Assembly: GCA_947372745.1 (NCBI GenBank)
Contig: CANBUY010000001.1
Coordinates: forward strand, 1-64,000
Direction of reading: 5' to 3'
Source: Comamonadaceae bacterium
GTDB taxonomy: Bacteria; Pseudomonadota; Gammaproteobacteria; Burkholderiales; Burkholderiaceae_C
DNA: 64,000 nucleotides
Shown: positions 1-10,360 of the stretch, piece by piece
Position numbering within the stretch: position 1 is the first letter of the stretch
Layout of the letters: every line of letters starts with the position of its first letter
Position numbers and translations under genes: made by a program
Notes under the pieces: generated by a model
What the model saw: only the letters and a program-made list of their open reading frames with translations
Database searches by the model: none
Told to the model about the DNA's origin: nothing

Positions 1-345
1 ACTGTATGGACGCGGTTTTGAAACAGCCTCAAAAAGCCAGAAACTATGAAAAGGTATTACCCCGGCTTGCCATGCCTCTGTAGCTCGTGAATCGAATCTG
101 TTCAGCCTACCAACTGTGCATAGTTTCAAACTGTGCATAGGCAGCGTAACCGGACCTTCGTCAGGAACCTGGATTTTTTGTAGAGTTCTCTTGAGCAGTC
201 ATTGCCAATTCAGGTCCAGTTTTGGTATTTCCAGGTCCACGACACTCGAAATCTGTCGCTCACTAGATTATTCCGGCATTTTGGGCTGAACGGCACTTGA
301 GCAGCGGTTTCGTCCCATGCAGCAATAGAGTTTAGGATCCGTCTA
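1..345. other. Left flank of the insertion sequence, no gene seen
   Basis: No reading frame here resembles a protein. The only structure noticed is a 12-bp direct repeat, AACTGTGCATAG, at 112-123 and 129-140 (17-bp period). The TA at 344-345 is the likely target dinucleotide of the adjacent IS630-type element. The stretch may be remnant mobile DNA, but nothing identifies it. Confidence 0.4.
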
Positions 346-377
346 GTACATCAACACGCAAGTTTAAAAACATAATG
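346..377 (+). repeat. Left terminal inverted repeat of the IS630-type element
   Basis: Begins GTACATCAACACGCAAG directly after TA. It pairs with the other end, whose complement begins GTACATTGACACGTAAA. The TGA that would end the undamaged transposase frame (351-353) lies inside this repeat. Confidence 0.6.
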
Positions 378-1465
378 TCGACCTAATTTTCTATCGGCAT
401 CCTGCCGGGTAAAGTTCCACTCGATGGTTCGTTTTTCTTCGTTGCGTACTTGCTGCTATGCGGCAACCTCAGACTCCAGTAATTCACGATTGGCAATGCG
501 CCGATCCAGGCATTGACGACTAAGGATGCCAATCTCAATCTCTGCCATGTTCAGCCAGCTCGCGTGCTTCGGGGTGTAGTGAAATTCCACGCGACGCAGG
601 AGCTTGGCGGCCGCACGCGTACCAAGCACATCGTCAAAACACTTTCTGAAATGCGTGTTCAGGTTATCGAGAACCAAGTGAATTCGTCGCGCTTTGGCGT
701 ATGCGCCCGTAAGCAATTCTTTGATGAAGGCGACGAAGTCAACCTTTCCTCGACGCTCGGTGACAGATACGATTCGCTGCCCACCCTTTGGCTCGACCGC
801 TACGAATAAATTGGTGGTGCCGTTGCGCACGTACTCATAGTCATTTTTGGCTGGGCTGTTGGCTGCCATAGCCAATGGCACTCGGCTGTGAGCGATAAGT
901 TGCAAGCTTTTTTCGTCGATGCAAATGACGGGTTCAGCTTTGGATTTCGGGCGGGCGTAAAGTTCGAGCAAGGCATACATCCGAGCACGGTACTCATCAG
1001 TCAGCGTCCCAATGCACCACATTACCCGGCGCCAGGGCTTGAGATCGTTTTTTTGAGCATGCGTCGAACGGTTTCCCTGCTTACGGATTGCATGCCAGAT
1101 TCTTGGCGAGCGGCGCGTTCGAGTTCGACCATTGTCCAGCGCTGGCGTCCCTTGGGCGGGGTTGAGCAGGCCAATGCAATCACATGGGCCTCGGCGTTGG
1201 TGTCGTACTGGCGTGGGCGTCCTGAGCGTTGCACATCGAACACTGCCAATTCCACCCCGCCTTGCAGGTATGCGGCGCGAGCGCGCCACACAGCCGTGCG
1301 GCCAATGCCAAGCACGGCCATGATCTGAGACTCCGGAATGTCGCGATCCAGACAGGAAAGTACATGGGCGCGATTGACTTCGCGCGCCTGATGCACCCCT
1401 TTGCTGCGAATTGCTTCGATGGTCGAGCGATCCTCCTCGCTCAAGTTCAGTTCTGTTTGACGCAT
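351..1465 (-). pseudogene. IS630-family transposase, split by a frameshift and an amber codon
   Basis: The first part (1465 to 1022) is a helix-turn-helix DNA-binding half containing MAVLGIGRTAVWRARAAYLQ. The second part (about 1053 to 456) is the DDE catalytic half, with ICIDEKS, HLVLDNLNTHF and the HYTPKHASWLNMAEIEIG block that carries the final acidic residue. The halves are in different frames and join at a run of seven A on the minus strand (1048-1054), where a -1 slip gives a continuous protein. Many IS630 members use such a slip, so this break alone may be normal. The second lesion is not: at 456-458 a TAG replaces what should be TGG. Beyond it the same frame continues for 34 family-like residues (NEEKRTIEWNFTRQDAD) to a TGA at 351-353. 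Confidence 0.8.
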
Positions 1466-1505
1466 GACTACTCCAAGGTATGCTGGTAAGCGGCTTACGG
1501 AGTAT

Positions 1506-1537
1506 ATTAATGTTTCGTTATTTACGTGTCAATGTAC
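1506..1537 (-). repeat. Right terminal inverted repeat of the IS630-type element
   Basis: Read on the minus strand it begins GTACATTGACACG and it is followed outward by TA at 1538-1539. It lies about 40 bp upstream of the transposase start and probably contains or adjoins its promoter. Confidence 0.6.
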
Positions 1538-1701
1538 TAGTGATTTTTCCAGTCGAAGAAACCTGATGCGTAAGGAACGACTTATGTGCGGCACTTGATA
1601 CGGTTTATTGAGAATCGGCAACTCATAAGCACTTCAACAAACCCAAAGTATTCAATTGGCGAAACGTTAAAGACAACGCCAGTCTTTCTTGGAGTAAGGC
1701 T

Positions 1702-2133
1702 ATGAAAATCATTTCAAACAGCAGCAGGGGACAATGCCATTGGGCGAAAGGTATTTTGATCGTAACAACGACCTTGTTGTCCATGAGTTCCCCGATACAG
1801 GCGCAACTCGAACATCGAGTCAGCCCCCCCAAAGTGGAATGGAGAAATTAACAGGTTCCATGAGCATGACTGGGATCTCTGGTAGGGCGGTCATTAGGCG
1901 CACGCCCGTCACCGAGGGCGCATGGGTTGGTGGCGGGTCCTGGGGGCCAGTTGGTACTTTTATCCCACGCCGGTTTATCCCTACCCCAATCGAGCCGCCC
2001 CCCGCCGTTTTGTTAGCGCCACCTGTCGGCACGGCACCACCACCGACTCAATACTGGTATTACTGCGAAGCATCACGCAACTACTACCCTTTCATAACGT
2101 TTTGGTGCCAGCGCAGGTTGGAAATTTTGGTGA
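1702..2133 (+). pseudogene. Small secreted proline-rich protein, broken by two indels
   Basis: A ribosome site GGAG at 1691-1694 precedes ATG 1702, which opens a signal peptide (hydrophobic GILIVTTTLLSMSSPIQAQ). That frame stops after 49 residues, just past a run of seven C at 1824-1830. The next frame continues sensibly with a Gly/Pro-rich segment and QYWYYCEASRNYYPF, the end motif of a family of small envelope proteins. A second shift near 2096-2107 would restore GASAGWKFW and a stop at 2131-2133. One lost and one gained base explain all three frames. It lies just outside the insertion sequence. Family and function are unknown. A sequencing error or slippage at the C run could explain the first shift but not the second. 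Confidence 0.5.
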
Positions 2134-2202
2134 ATAAATCCGCGTTTCACTAGCAGTGCATGTATTCCAGAGGAAATATGGTGCCGACTTACGCTTATGC
2201 CA

Positions 2203-2926
2203 TTAGCCGGTAACCATCCCATCAACCACCTCGATAGTCTTGTCACACCGGCCAGCCAGTGCGGCGTTGTGGGTCACAAACAGCACGGTCGTGCCATGTT
2301 CACGGTTAAAGCGGCGCAGCAGTTCAAACACCGTATCGGCGCTTTTGGTATCCAGATTGCCCGTAGGCTCGTCGGCCAGTAACAGCGCTGGGTTCATGGC
2401 CAGCGCTCGGGCAACGGCCACGCGCTGCTGCTGGCCGCCACTCATGTTGCCGGCGAGATTGTTTTGCCAGGTCGTCAAACCAACGCTTTCGATCAGGGCA
2501 GCTGCGCGTTCCCGCATCGCCTGATTTGGAAATTCTGCTGCACCCAGCATCGGAATCATCACATTCTCCAGAGCGGTAAAGGCCGTTATCAAGTGGTGGT
2601 ACTGAAACACAAAGCCGATATTGTGTCCGCGAAGCCGCGTGAGCGCATGGTCATCCAGCCGGGTGGTTTCTTCACCACACACTTGCAAGGCGCCCGCCGT
2701 GGGCCGGTCCAGCAGCCCCACGATATTGAGCAGCGTACTTTTGCCGGAACCCGACGGCCCCATCACGGCGCAAAACTCGCCCTTGTGGAGCGTCAGATCA
2801 ATGCCTTGCAGTACCTCCGTCTCAATTGGCAAGCCGACGTTGAAGGATTTTCGCACCCCAGTCAATTGCACCACCACCTCAGGCGCGGCCACGGTTGCGT
2901 TATTGGCAAACACTGGCAACGGTGAC

Positions 2927-2934
<8 letters not shown>
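2203..2934 (-). CDS. ABC transporter ATP-binding protein, MacB/LolD type
   Basis: The nucleotide-binding subunit of an envelope ABC system. It has a Walker [10 protein letters not shown], a Q-loop FVFQYHHL, the signature [15 protein letters not shown], a Walker [14 protein letters not shown] and a switch histidine in LFVTHNA. This set and the spacing are those of the LolD/MacB-ATPase/FtsE group. The frame is open to ATG 2982, but that would overlap the upstream permease by 56 bases. GTG at 2932-2934 overlaps its stop codon region by only 8 bases and leaves a normal N-terminus before the conserved [10 protein letters not shown], so I prefer it. It is the last gene of a three-gene minus-strand operon after the adaptor and permease. 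The substrate cannot be told from sequence; a macrolide, peptide or lipid exporter is likely. Confidence 0.9.
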
Positions 2935-4168
<1,234 letters not shown>

Positions 4169-4179
4169 GCTGTTCGCTT

Positions 4180-5403
4180 TCAGTCCGTCGAAGCTGTCGC
4201 CCGCACCCGTGCCCCTGCCGTGATGCCCGCCGATGCGGGTATCACCAGATCGCCTGCACTCAAACCATCCACCACTTCGGCAAAACCTGCGCTGCGCAAT
4301 CCGAGTCGAACCGGGTGCCGTCTGGCCCGGCCATCCTGCAGGCGTAAAACCCAGGGCGCAGCGCTGTCAGCGTCGTGGAGGGCATTGCTGGAAATCACGA
4401 CGGCGTTGGGCTGTCGCGCGACCTCAATATCCACCGAGACAGTCATATCCTGCTTGAGAAATTTGGGTGGTGCGGGCACATCCAGCTTGACCTTCACCGC
4501 ACCCGTCTGCGCGTTTACTCCCGGGTTGATGTAGACCAGTTCGGCCGGAAATCGTTGCTTTGGATACGCATCTGCGGAAACCAGGGCCTTTTGTCCAAGG
4601 GACAGCAGACGAAGATTCTTCTCATCGATTTCCACCACCATCTGCGTGCTGCCATCAGGCGATAGCATCATCAGCACCTTGCCTGGCTGCACCACATCGC
4701 CGACTTCGACACTGCGACCAATCAAGGTGCCGTCCACCGGCGCACTGATCACAGCGTAGCGAGTGCGGGCATGTGCAGCCTCAACGTTGGCCTGCGCTTG
4801 AACAACCGCAGTTTCTGCCAGAGCATAGTCACTGCCAGTAGGACGAACGGTTTCGACTTGTTTCTGGCTTGAGCGCAGTTGGGCATCTGCCAGTTCAACT
4901 GCCTTTCGAGAGTCTTCCAACGCCGCAGCCCCAATAAAATTTTTATCGAATAGTTCCTGATTGCGGTGTAGGGCTGATTGCGCGTTGTCCAGGTTGACCA
5001 TGGCCTGGCGCTGCGCTTGCTCTGCTACCGGCGCCTGCACTTCACGCAATTGTCGCAAGTGGGCTTGCGCCTGAAGCACGGCTGCGTGAGCTTGACGTTC
5101 GGCGGCTTGCAACTCGGCAGACTCCAATTCAATCAGGGTTGCGCCCGCCTGCACACTTTGGCCTTCTGAAACTGGTATGCGAACCACTGTACCCGTCATC
5201 TGTGCACCAATGTCAACCCGGTGTGGCGTCTCGACATGTCCACTGGCTACCACGGATTGAACAAAATCACGCTTTAAAACAGTCTGCGTGACGACCATAG
5301 GCCCGAGCCACCAGCGCACGGCCAATGAAGTGAGCACCACAACCATAAGCAGTACAAATAGAAGCTTCCAGCGGTACTGGCGTATGAATGTTGAGATAAC
5401 CAT
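4180..5403 (-). CDS. Periplasmic adaptor (membrane fusion protein), MacA/HlyD type
   Basis: The adaptor of the ABC exporter encoded downstream. A single membrane anchor (WKLLFVLLMVVVLTSLAVRWW) is followed by the biotinyl-lipoyl half GHVETPHRVDIGAQMTGTV, a long coiled-coil hairpin (AAERQAHAAVLQAQAHLRQL onward), the second lipoyl half APVDGTLIGRSVEVGDVVQ and a beta-barrel with INPGVNAQTGAVKVKLDV. The frame extends upstream to 5490, but those 29 residues are unlike the family, so ATG 5403 is preferred; no strong ribosome site marks it. The C-terminus contains VIPASAGITAGA, encoded by a small CCCGC/GCGGG hairpin near 4222-4240. Confidence 0.87.
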   Translation of the reverse strand: MVISTFIRQYRWKLLFVLLMVVVLTSLAVRWWLGPMVVTQTVLKRDFVQSVVASGHVETPHRVDIGAQMTGTVVRIPVSEGQSVQAGATLIELESAELQAAERQAHAAVLQAQAHLRQLREVQAPVAEQAQRQAMVNLDNAQSALHRNQELFDKNFIGAAALEDSRKAVELADAQLRSSQKQVETVRPTGSDYALAETAVVQAQANVEAAHARTRYAVISAPVDGTLIGRSVEVGDVVQPGKVLMMLSPDGSTQMVVEIDEKNLRLLSLGQKALVSADAYPKQRFPAELVYINPGVNAQTGAVKVKLDVPAPPKFLKQDMTVSVDIEVARQPNAVVISSNALHDADSAAPWVLRLQDGRARRHPVRLGLRSAGFAEVVDGLSAGDLVIPASAGITAGARVRATASTD

Positions 5404-5900
5404 TGCAAATGCTTTGGGTGCGTATTGATCCAATTTGATGAATTGCAAGCCATGTTGAATTAAGACGCGATGTATAACAATCAAGAACAAACCGATTTAG
5501 ATCGGCGGTAGTTGTCAGTCACCCTGCATCAATTTTCCGGTCGAACATATTCTGAATGTCAAACGCATTGACTCTGTCGTTTGATTGGCCCAAAACTCGT
5601 TGCTCTTTGGTATGTTTTTGTATGGCAAAAGCAAGCTTTAATTTTGACTTTGGGTCTACAAAATTGCTTGCGAATTCTCAACGGAATCGATGTCCTTGCG
5701 AAGGTCGCTTGAGGGCAATGCTTAACGAGCTTGTAACCGCCATTGGATTCTCGACTTCCAATGGTTTTATTCGCCTGAATAATGTTTATAAAAATTGCCA
5801 ATTACCGATCACTCTTTACCATCGCTTCATTGAATTGGTACAAAGGGGCACATTTCCAAGTTCAAGATAGATGGCAAGAACCTAATCAGTGAGTGAATCC
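5404..5900. other. Divergent intergenic region, no convincing gene
   Basis: About 500 bases between the minus-strand adaptor gene and the plus-strand glycine-zipper gene. An open frame of 104 codons at 5556-5870 has no family resemblance, signal sequence or good start context. The region must hold promoters for both directions. No riboswitch or clean operator was recognised. Confidence 0.4.
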
Positions 5901-6467
5901 ATGAAAAAACTACTTCTTTTGTCTGCGTCTCTGGCGGTGTCAGGTCTTTGCCTGGCGCAGGAGATGGCGCGCGTGATGTCGGCCAGCCCGGTCATTCAGC
6001 AAGTCAGCGTGCCGCGCAAAGTGTGTTCCAGCGAACAGGTGGCGGTTCAGCAGCCCAAATCCGGTGCCGGAGCTCTCATGGGTGCCATAGCAGGTGGCGC
6101 CATGGGTAATGCGGTGGGTGGCGGCAATGGCAAGGCTGCAGCGACCGTGCTGGGTATCTTCGGCGGGGCAGTGGTCGGTGACCGGATTGAGGGAGCACCC
6201 GAGGCGCAGCTTCAAAATATTCAGCACTGTTCGATGCAAAACTTTGTTGAGAACCGCACTGTCGCGTACAACGTGGCGTATGAATATGCGGGCAAGCACT
6301 ATTCAGTGCAAATGCCGTTCGACCCGGGTCCATCCATCCAGGTGCAAATCACGCCTGTGATATCAGGTCCGCAAACGGCATCCCCTGTCAACGCTCAGGG
6401 TTACCCGCCACAGGTTTATTCCCAACCGCCTGTAGTTGAATACCGGCAGGGATATCGCAGGTACTAA
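5901..6467 (+). CDS. Glycine-zipper 2TM envelope protein
   Basis: A secreted protein of about 188 residues. The signal peptide MKKLLLLSASLAVSGLCLAQ starts at ATG 5901, preferred over GTG-like starts upstream at 5889 because it gives a standard n-region. The core GALMGAIAGGAMGNAVGGGN and TVLGIFGGAVVGDRIEG is the paired glycine-zipper of the SlyB / Rickettsia 17-kDa type family, thought to insert in or lie against the outer membrane. The C-terminal third is Pro/Gln/Tyr-rich and probably flexible. There is no lipobox cysteine, so it is not an obvious lipoprotein. It precedes an HtrA protease on the same strand by 63 bases and may be part of the same envelope-stress group. Confidence 0.8.
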   Translation: MKKLLLLSASLAVSGLCLAQEMARVMSASPVIQQVSVPRKVCSSEQVAVQQPKSGAGALMGAIAGGAMGNAVGGGNGKAAATVLGIFGGAVVGDRIEGAPEAQLQNIQHCSMQNFVENRTVAYNVAYEYAGKHYSVQMPFDPGPSIQVQITPVISGPQTASPVNAQGYPPQVYSQPPVVEYRQGYRRY

Positions 6468-6530
6468 ATTTCAACGAAATATCGGCTTTTCATCTTTAAA
6501 GCAGTCTCCATAGTGCAATTTATTCACAAC

Positions 6531-8012
6531 ATGAAATACAAACTTCAAGCCCGAAATCGCCCGACAAAAACCGCGGCGATCTTGTTTTCGGTAGGGCTTG
6601 CATGCTTGGCAGCTTGCGAAATCAGCAGCGCCCAAACGATCTCCAGTACGACAACCGTGGCCCGAATCCCTGGCGCACTGCCAGACATAACGAGCATCGC
6701 TGAAAGTCTTTCGCCAACGGTCGTGAACATCAGTGTGCGTGGGACGCGCAAAGTATCGACCGCCGCTGAAACATCGGGAGACAAAGGCAACGACGCGCAG
6801 AGCTCGCCAGAAGAAAATGCAATGAACGATTTTCTGCGTGAATTCCAACAGCGTTTTGGCGGTCTGCCGCCCTTGATTCAAATGCCCGTGAGGGGAGAAG
6901 GCTCTGGTTTTGTTGTTCGCGCTGATGGGATCGTCCTGACCAACGCACACGTTGTCAGTGATGCTGAGGAAGTCGTTGTTAAATTTACGGATCGGCGTGA
7001 GTTCATCGCCAAGGTGTTGGGGTCAGATAAGTTGACGGATATTGCGGTCCTCAAGATAGAGGCCAGCAATCTTCAGGTGGCTGCGCTCGCACCCACGTCA
7101 CCGCTTCGCGTCGGTGAATGGGTTCTTGCCATCGGATCGCCGTTTGGCTTCGAAAGCACCGTAACCGCAGGGGTCATCAGCGCCACCCGACGCTCACTCC
7201 CCGGTGATGGATCCGTCCCGTTTATTCAGACTGATGCCGCCATCAATCCAGGGAATTCAGGAGGTCCGCTGATCAATATGCGGGGCGAGGTCGTTGGCAT
7301 CAATTCTCAAATCTATACCCGTACCGGGGGCTACCAAGGTTTGTCGTTTGCCATCCCGATTGATGTGGCGCTGCGTATCGAGCAGCAAATTCTGAGTTCG
7401 GGTCAGGTTCATCACGCCAGGCTTGGCGTGGAAGCGCAGGATGTCGACCAGACCTTGGCGGAGTCGTTCAAGCTCGCCAAGCCGACAGGCGCCTTGGTCG
7501 TCAACATCGAAAAAGACAGTGCGGCCCAACGCGCGGGCCTGCTGAGTGGCGACATTGTGCTGACATTTAATGGGCATCATCTCGAATTTGCGGGTGATTT
7601 ATCTGCAAGCGTGAGTCAGGCTCAGCCGGGGGAGAAAATCGACCTTGAAGTATGGCGTTTGGGAGCGCTGAAGACTTTGCATGCGCAACTGATGGATGCC
7701 AAATCACCGGCACCAGCAACTTTCGACGTTGAAATCTCGCTGCCATCGGGCCGCTTTGGTCTGGCGCTCCGTCCTGCGAAACCCGAAGAGTTACATGGTT
7801 CCGGCGTTGTTTCGGCCTTGCTCATTGAGCGTGTCAGTGGGCCCTCCGAGCGGGCGGGGATATTGCCTGGCGACTTGTTGCTGGCCATCGATGGATTGCC
7901 CGTGGCGACCGTGGCACAAGTGAATGTTGTCGCGGCTCGGTCAATCAAGTCGGCAGCGCTGCTTGTGCAACGGGCAGGAATGAAAATTTATGTTCCGATG
8001 CGATTGCTATAA
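6531..8012 (+). CDS. Periplasmic serine protease/chaperone, HtrA (DegP/DegQ) family
   Basis: A trypsin-like protease with two PDZ domains. Counting from a possible GTG at 6513, the triad is His146 (LTNAHVV), Asp176 (LTDIAVLKI) and Ser249 (INPGNSGGPL); subtract 6 for the preferred ATG 6531. PDZ1 follows from about residue 300 (ARLGVEAQDVDQTLAESF) and PDZ2 from about 410 (GVVSALLIERVSGPSERAG). The N-terminus is a signal peptide ending SSAQT. Length (493) matches DegP/DegQ. It degrades or refolds damaged envelope proteins. The next gene is a Spy/CpxP-like protein, which fits an envelope-stress role. No sigma-E promoter was recognised. Confidence 0.93.
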   Translation: MKYKLQARNRPTKTAAILFSVGLACLAACEISSAQTISSTTTVARIPGALPDITSIAESLSPTVVNISVRGTRKVSTAAETSGDKGNDAQSSPEENAMNDFLREFQQRFGGLPPLIQMPVRGEGSGFVVRADGIVLTNAHVVSDAEEVVVKFTDRREFIAKVLGSDKLTDIAVLKIEASNLQVAALAPTSPLRVGEWVLAIGSPFGFESTVTAGVISATRRSLPGDGSVPFIQTDAAINPGNSGGPLINMRGEVVGINSQIYTRTGGYQGLSFAIPIDVALRIEQQILSSGQVHHARLGVEAQDVDQTLAESFKLAKPTGALVVNIEKDSAAQRAGLLSGDIVLTFNGHHLEFAGDLSASVSQAQPGEKIDLEVWRLGALKTLHAQLMDAKSPAPATFDVEISLPSGRFGLALRPAKPEELHGSGVVSALLIERVSGPSERAGILPGDLLLAIDGLPVATVAQVNVVAARSIKSAALLVQRAGMKIYVPMRLL

Positions 8013-8122
8013 GACGCGTGTAGTCGGCCCGCAGCGGTAACACCACACGCGACTTCGCCAAAACATCAACGGGCATTCGTCGCACCAATCGGTGCACGAG
8101 GAAGCACCTACTATGAAAACAT

Positions 8123-8689
8123 ATGAAAAAATTGATTTGTTTGCTACTTGTTTGGGGCCCGCTCATGGGGCAGGCGCAATTGGCTGAGAAAGACGCAGTG
8201 ATGCAAGGCGTAAAAACAACCGGCAGCAGCCATATGACTCCATCTCTCGCCAAGCCCATCGTGATGTACGACCTCAGTTTGGATCAGCTTCATGATCGAC
8301 TGGTATTGACTCCGCAGCAACAAGATTTTTGGATCGCTTACGAAAACAAGGTGACTGCCTACACAACTGCGTATTACCGACAAAGACCGGTGCTGCCATC
8401 GTCCGATGTTGTCGCCCCGCTTCAAGTCAGCAGACTGGTTGATAATTTGCAGAACCGACTGGCCGCATTGGAAGATGTTGAGTCTTCGGCAAAAATACTT
8501 TACGCGAATCTGATGCCTGAGCAGCAAATCATCGCTAATCAAATGTTGCTACTGACGATTCCAACATTCTCACCATCCAACCTGCCTGCTGAAGATACGC
8601 ACCGCAAAGACTCGAAGGCAGAAGTAAACAAACGTTCACGCCGTGGTGGTGCTGGAACTGGCATGGGCGGACCGATGTTGGGGAACTGA
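8123..8689 (+). CDS. LTXXQ-motif (Spy/CpxP-like) periplasmic protein
   Basis: A 188-residue secreted protein (signal peptide MKKLICLLLVWGPLMGQAQ). It has two copies of the LTXXQ-type motif, LTPQQQDFWIAYENKV and LMPEQQIIANQML, in a predicted all-helical fold, as in Spy, CpxP and ZraP. These are ATP-independent periplasmic chaperones or stress regulators. The C-terminus is basic and Gly-rich (KRSRRGGAGTGMGGPM). It follows the HtrA gene by 110 bases. The gap contains a short hairpin, GCACC-AATC-GGTGC at 8082-8095, without a T run, so partial read-through from htrA is possible. Confidence 0.72.
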   Translation: MKKLICLLLVWGPLMGQAQLAEKDAVMQGVKTTGSSHMTPSLAKPIVMYDLSLDQLHDRLVLTPQQQDFWIAYENKVTAYTTAYYRQRPVLPSSDVVAPLQVSRLVDNLQNRLAALEDVESSAKILYANLMPEQQIIANQMLLLTIPTFSPSNLPAEDTHRKDSKAEVNKRSRRGGAGTGMGGPMLGN

Positions 8690-8817
8690 TTCGAGTCGAA
8701 TTTTTGTAAATTAACTCAGTCTCAAAGGGATGGCTGTCTGTCTTTTGTTAAATTGTTTTTAATGCTCTCAAAAATCAATTGATACGGCAAACCCGTACTA
8801 TTAACCCGGTAATTTTA

Positions 8818-10350
8818 ATGACTCCGCTCCCCGATAGCTCAACTGGTTCACTCATCTTAAGCAAGGGCGCGTGGGCGCGACTTTCGCAGCTTGGACGTGC
8901 TTGGCCTTGGCTGCTAGCAACCTTGCTGGTGGCGGGTGGCGGCGGGTTCTGGTTGTGGAAAGCGCAAGCGAATGATCCAACCAAAGTAACGTCGACCCCG
9001 ACGACCAACACACCAACAGCTGGAGGACGGCGTTTCGGAGGCGGTAACAATGCGCAACCGGTGTCCATCGAGTTGGTTCGGCGGCAAGACATTCGGGCCA
9101 CGGTCAGCGCTATCGGCAACATTACAGCATCCAACACGGCAACCGTGCACGCGCAGGTGAGTGGTGTTTTGCAGAGTCTCAATTTCACGGAAGGCCAGCA
9201 GGTCCGGGCTGGTCAGTTGATCGCACAAATTGATCCGCGCGCTTTTCAGGCCAATGTGAACCAGGCGGAGGGGAGCCTGGCGCGAGACCAAGCGCAGTTG
9301 GACAACGCCAAAATTGACCTTGCCCGCTACCGCGACTTGCTCGCTCAAGATGCGATTCCCAGGCAGCAGCTCGACACCCAAGCGGCACTGGTGCGCCAGC
9401 TTGAAGGTACCCTTAAGCTGGATCAGGCGGCCGTGGAAACGGCCCGACTGCAACTGTCCTACGCTCACGTCACGGCCCCCATTTCTGGGCGCGTTGGCCT
9501 CAAGCAAGTCGATTTGGGCAACGTGGTGCAGCCAGGGGATGCGAACAGCCTAGTGTCGATCACGCAAACCCGTCCCATTGCACTGATATTTGCCGTCCCT
9601 GCGGCTAATTTACTCGGCATCACCGCTGGGTTGAAGGGCAAACAGCCCATGATGGTTCAAGCTTGGGATCGCTTTGGCAAAAAGCAACTGGCTGAGGGCA
9701 AAGTTGCATCGATCGACAACGCAATCGACCCCACCACAGACACCATCAAGATCAAGGCCTTGTTTGCCAATACGGACGACACCTTGTTTCCTAACCAATC
9801 GGTCAGCGTCTCCCTGCAACTGGCCACTTTGAGCCAGGTGTTAGCCGTGCCGCAAGCCGCCGTTCTGCGTGGTGCGCAGGGTTTCTATGTGTATGTGGTC
9901 AACCCGGATAACTCGGTCAGCACTAGGGTGGTCACGCCTGGCACCGTCGATGGCGGCTGGATGGCCGTGGACGGACCGCTACAAAGCGGCGACAAGGTGG
10001 TGATTGACGGCACCGACCGCCTGCGCGAGGGCGCCAAAGTGGAAGTGATTGACGCAAGCACCGCCGCCAGGGGGGTTGCCAAAGCTGGCAAACGAGGTGT
10101 TGACCGCGCTTCTGCGCCCGCTGGTTCGGCCAGCGCAATCGCGGCCGATGTCGGCGCAAGCGCGGGCAGCCGTGTCACGGCGACTCCACCCGCGACGCCG
10201 GATGCCGCTGTCAACAAGCCCGAGCGAGGCCGCTGGATGGAGGGCCTCAGCCCTGAGCAGGTTGAAAAAGTCAAAGCCATGAACCCGGATGACCGCCGTG
10301 CCTGGATTCGTCAGCAGCGACAGCTTTCTGGCGATTCCGCAAGCCGCTGA
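8818..10350 (+). CDS. mdtA: RND efflux periplasmic adaptor, MdtA type
   Basis: First gene of a tripartite efflux operon. Layout: short cytoplasmic N-terminus, membrane anchor ([19 protein letters not shown]), the lipoyl half [20 protein letters not shown], a helical hairpin, the second lipoyl half [17 protein letters not shown], beta-barrel and membrane-proximal domain ([15 protein letters not shown]). An Ala/Arg-rich extension of about 90 residues ends with [20 protein letters not shown], longer than E. coli MdtA. The frame is open from a TTG at 8779, but ATG 8818 gives a normal short leader. Ten bases separate it from the first pump gene. The mdt name is by analogy; drug range is not predictable. 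Confidence 0.9.
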   Translation: MTPLPDSSTGSLILSKGAWARLSQLGRAWPWLLATLLVAGGGGFWLWKAQANDPTKVTSTPTTNTPTAGGRRFGGGNNAQPVSIELVRRQDIRATVSAIGNITASNTATVHAQVSGVLQSLNFTEGQQVRAGQLIAQIDPRAFQANVNQAEGSLARDQAQLDNAKIDLARYRDLLAQDAIPRQQLDTQAALVRQLEGTLKLDQAAVETARLQLSYAHVTAPISGRVGLKQVDLGNVVQPGDANSLVSITQTRPIALIFAVPAANLLGITAGLKGKQPMMVQAWDRFGKKQLAEGKVASIDNAIDPTTDTIKIKALFANTDDTLFPNQSVSVSLQLATLSQVLAVPQAAVLRGAQGFYVYVVNPDNSVSTRVVTPGTVDGGWMAVDGPLQSGDKVVIDGTDRLREGAKVEVIDASTAARGVAKAGKRGVDRASAPAGSASAIAADVGASAGSRVTATPPATPDAAVNKPERGRWMEGLSPEQVEKVKAMNPDDRRAWIRQQRQLSGDSASR

Positions 10351-10360
10351 GCCGCGTTCC

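Larger units (their letters stand above)
346..1537 (-). mobile_element. IS630-family insertion sequence, degraded
   Basis: An element of about 1.19 kb whose ends form imperfect inverted repeats. Both start GTACAT and, read inward, match at about 19 of the first 28 positions (346-373 against the complement of 1537-1510). Each end is flanked by TA (344-345 and 1538-1539), the dinucleotide that IS630/Tc1-mariner elements target and duplicate. The element carries one transposase gene on the minus strand. The transposase has an amber codon, so this copy is probably immobile unless helped in trans. Ends were located by eye. Confidence 0.75.

Noticed and set aside
513-1328. Plus-strand frames opposite the transposase
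   Set aside because: They mirror the minus-strand transposase, which carries clear DDE-family motifs; no plus-strand protein family was recognised.
4222-4240. CCCGC/GCGGG hairpin coding for IPASAGI at the end of the ABC adaptor gene
   Set aside because: It resembles another widespread bacterial repeat, but it is the only copy here and the sequence also makes sense as adaptor C-terminus, so chance cannot be excluded.
5556-5870. Open frame of 104 codons between the adaptor and glycine-zipper genes
   Set aside because: No family resemblance, no signal sequence or domain, poor start context and low-complexity AT-rich surroundings; treated as non-coding.
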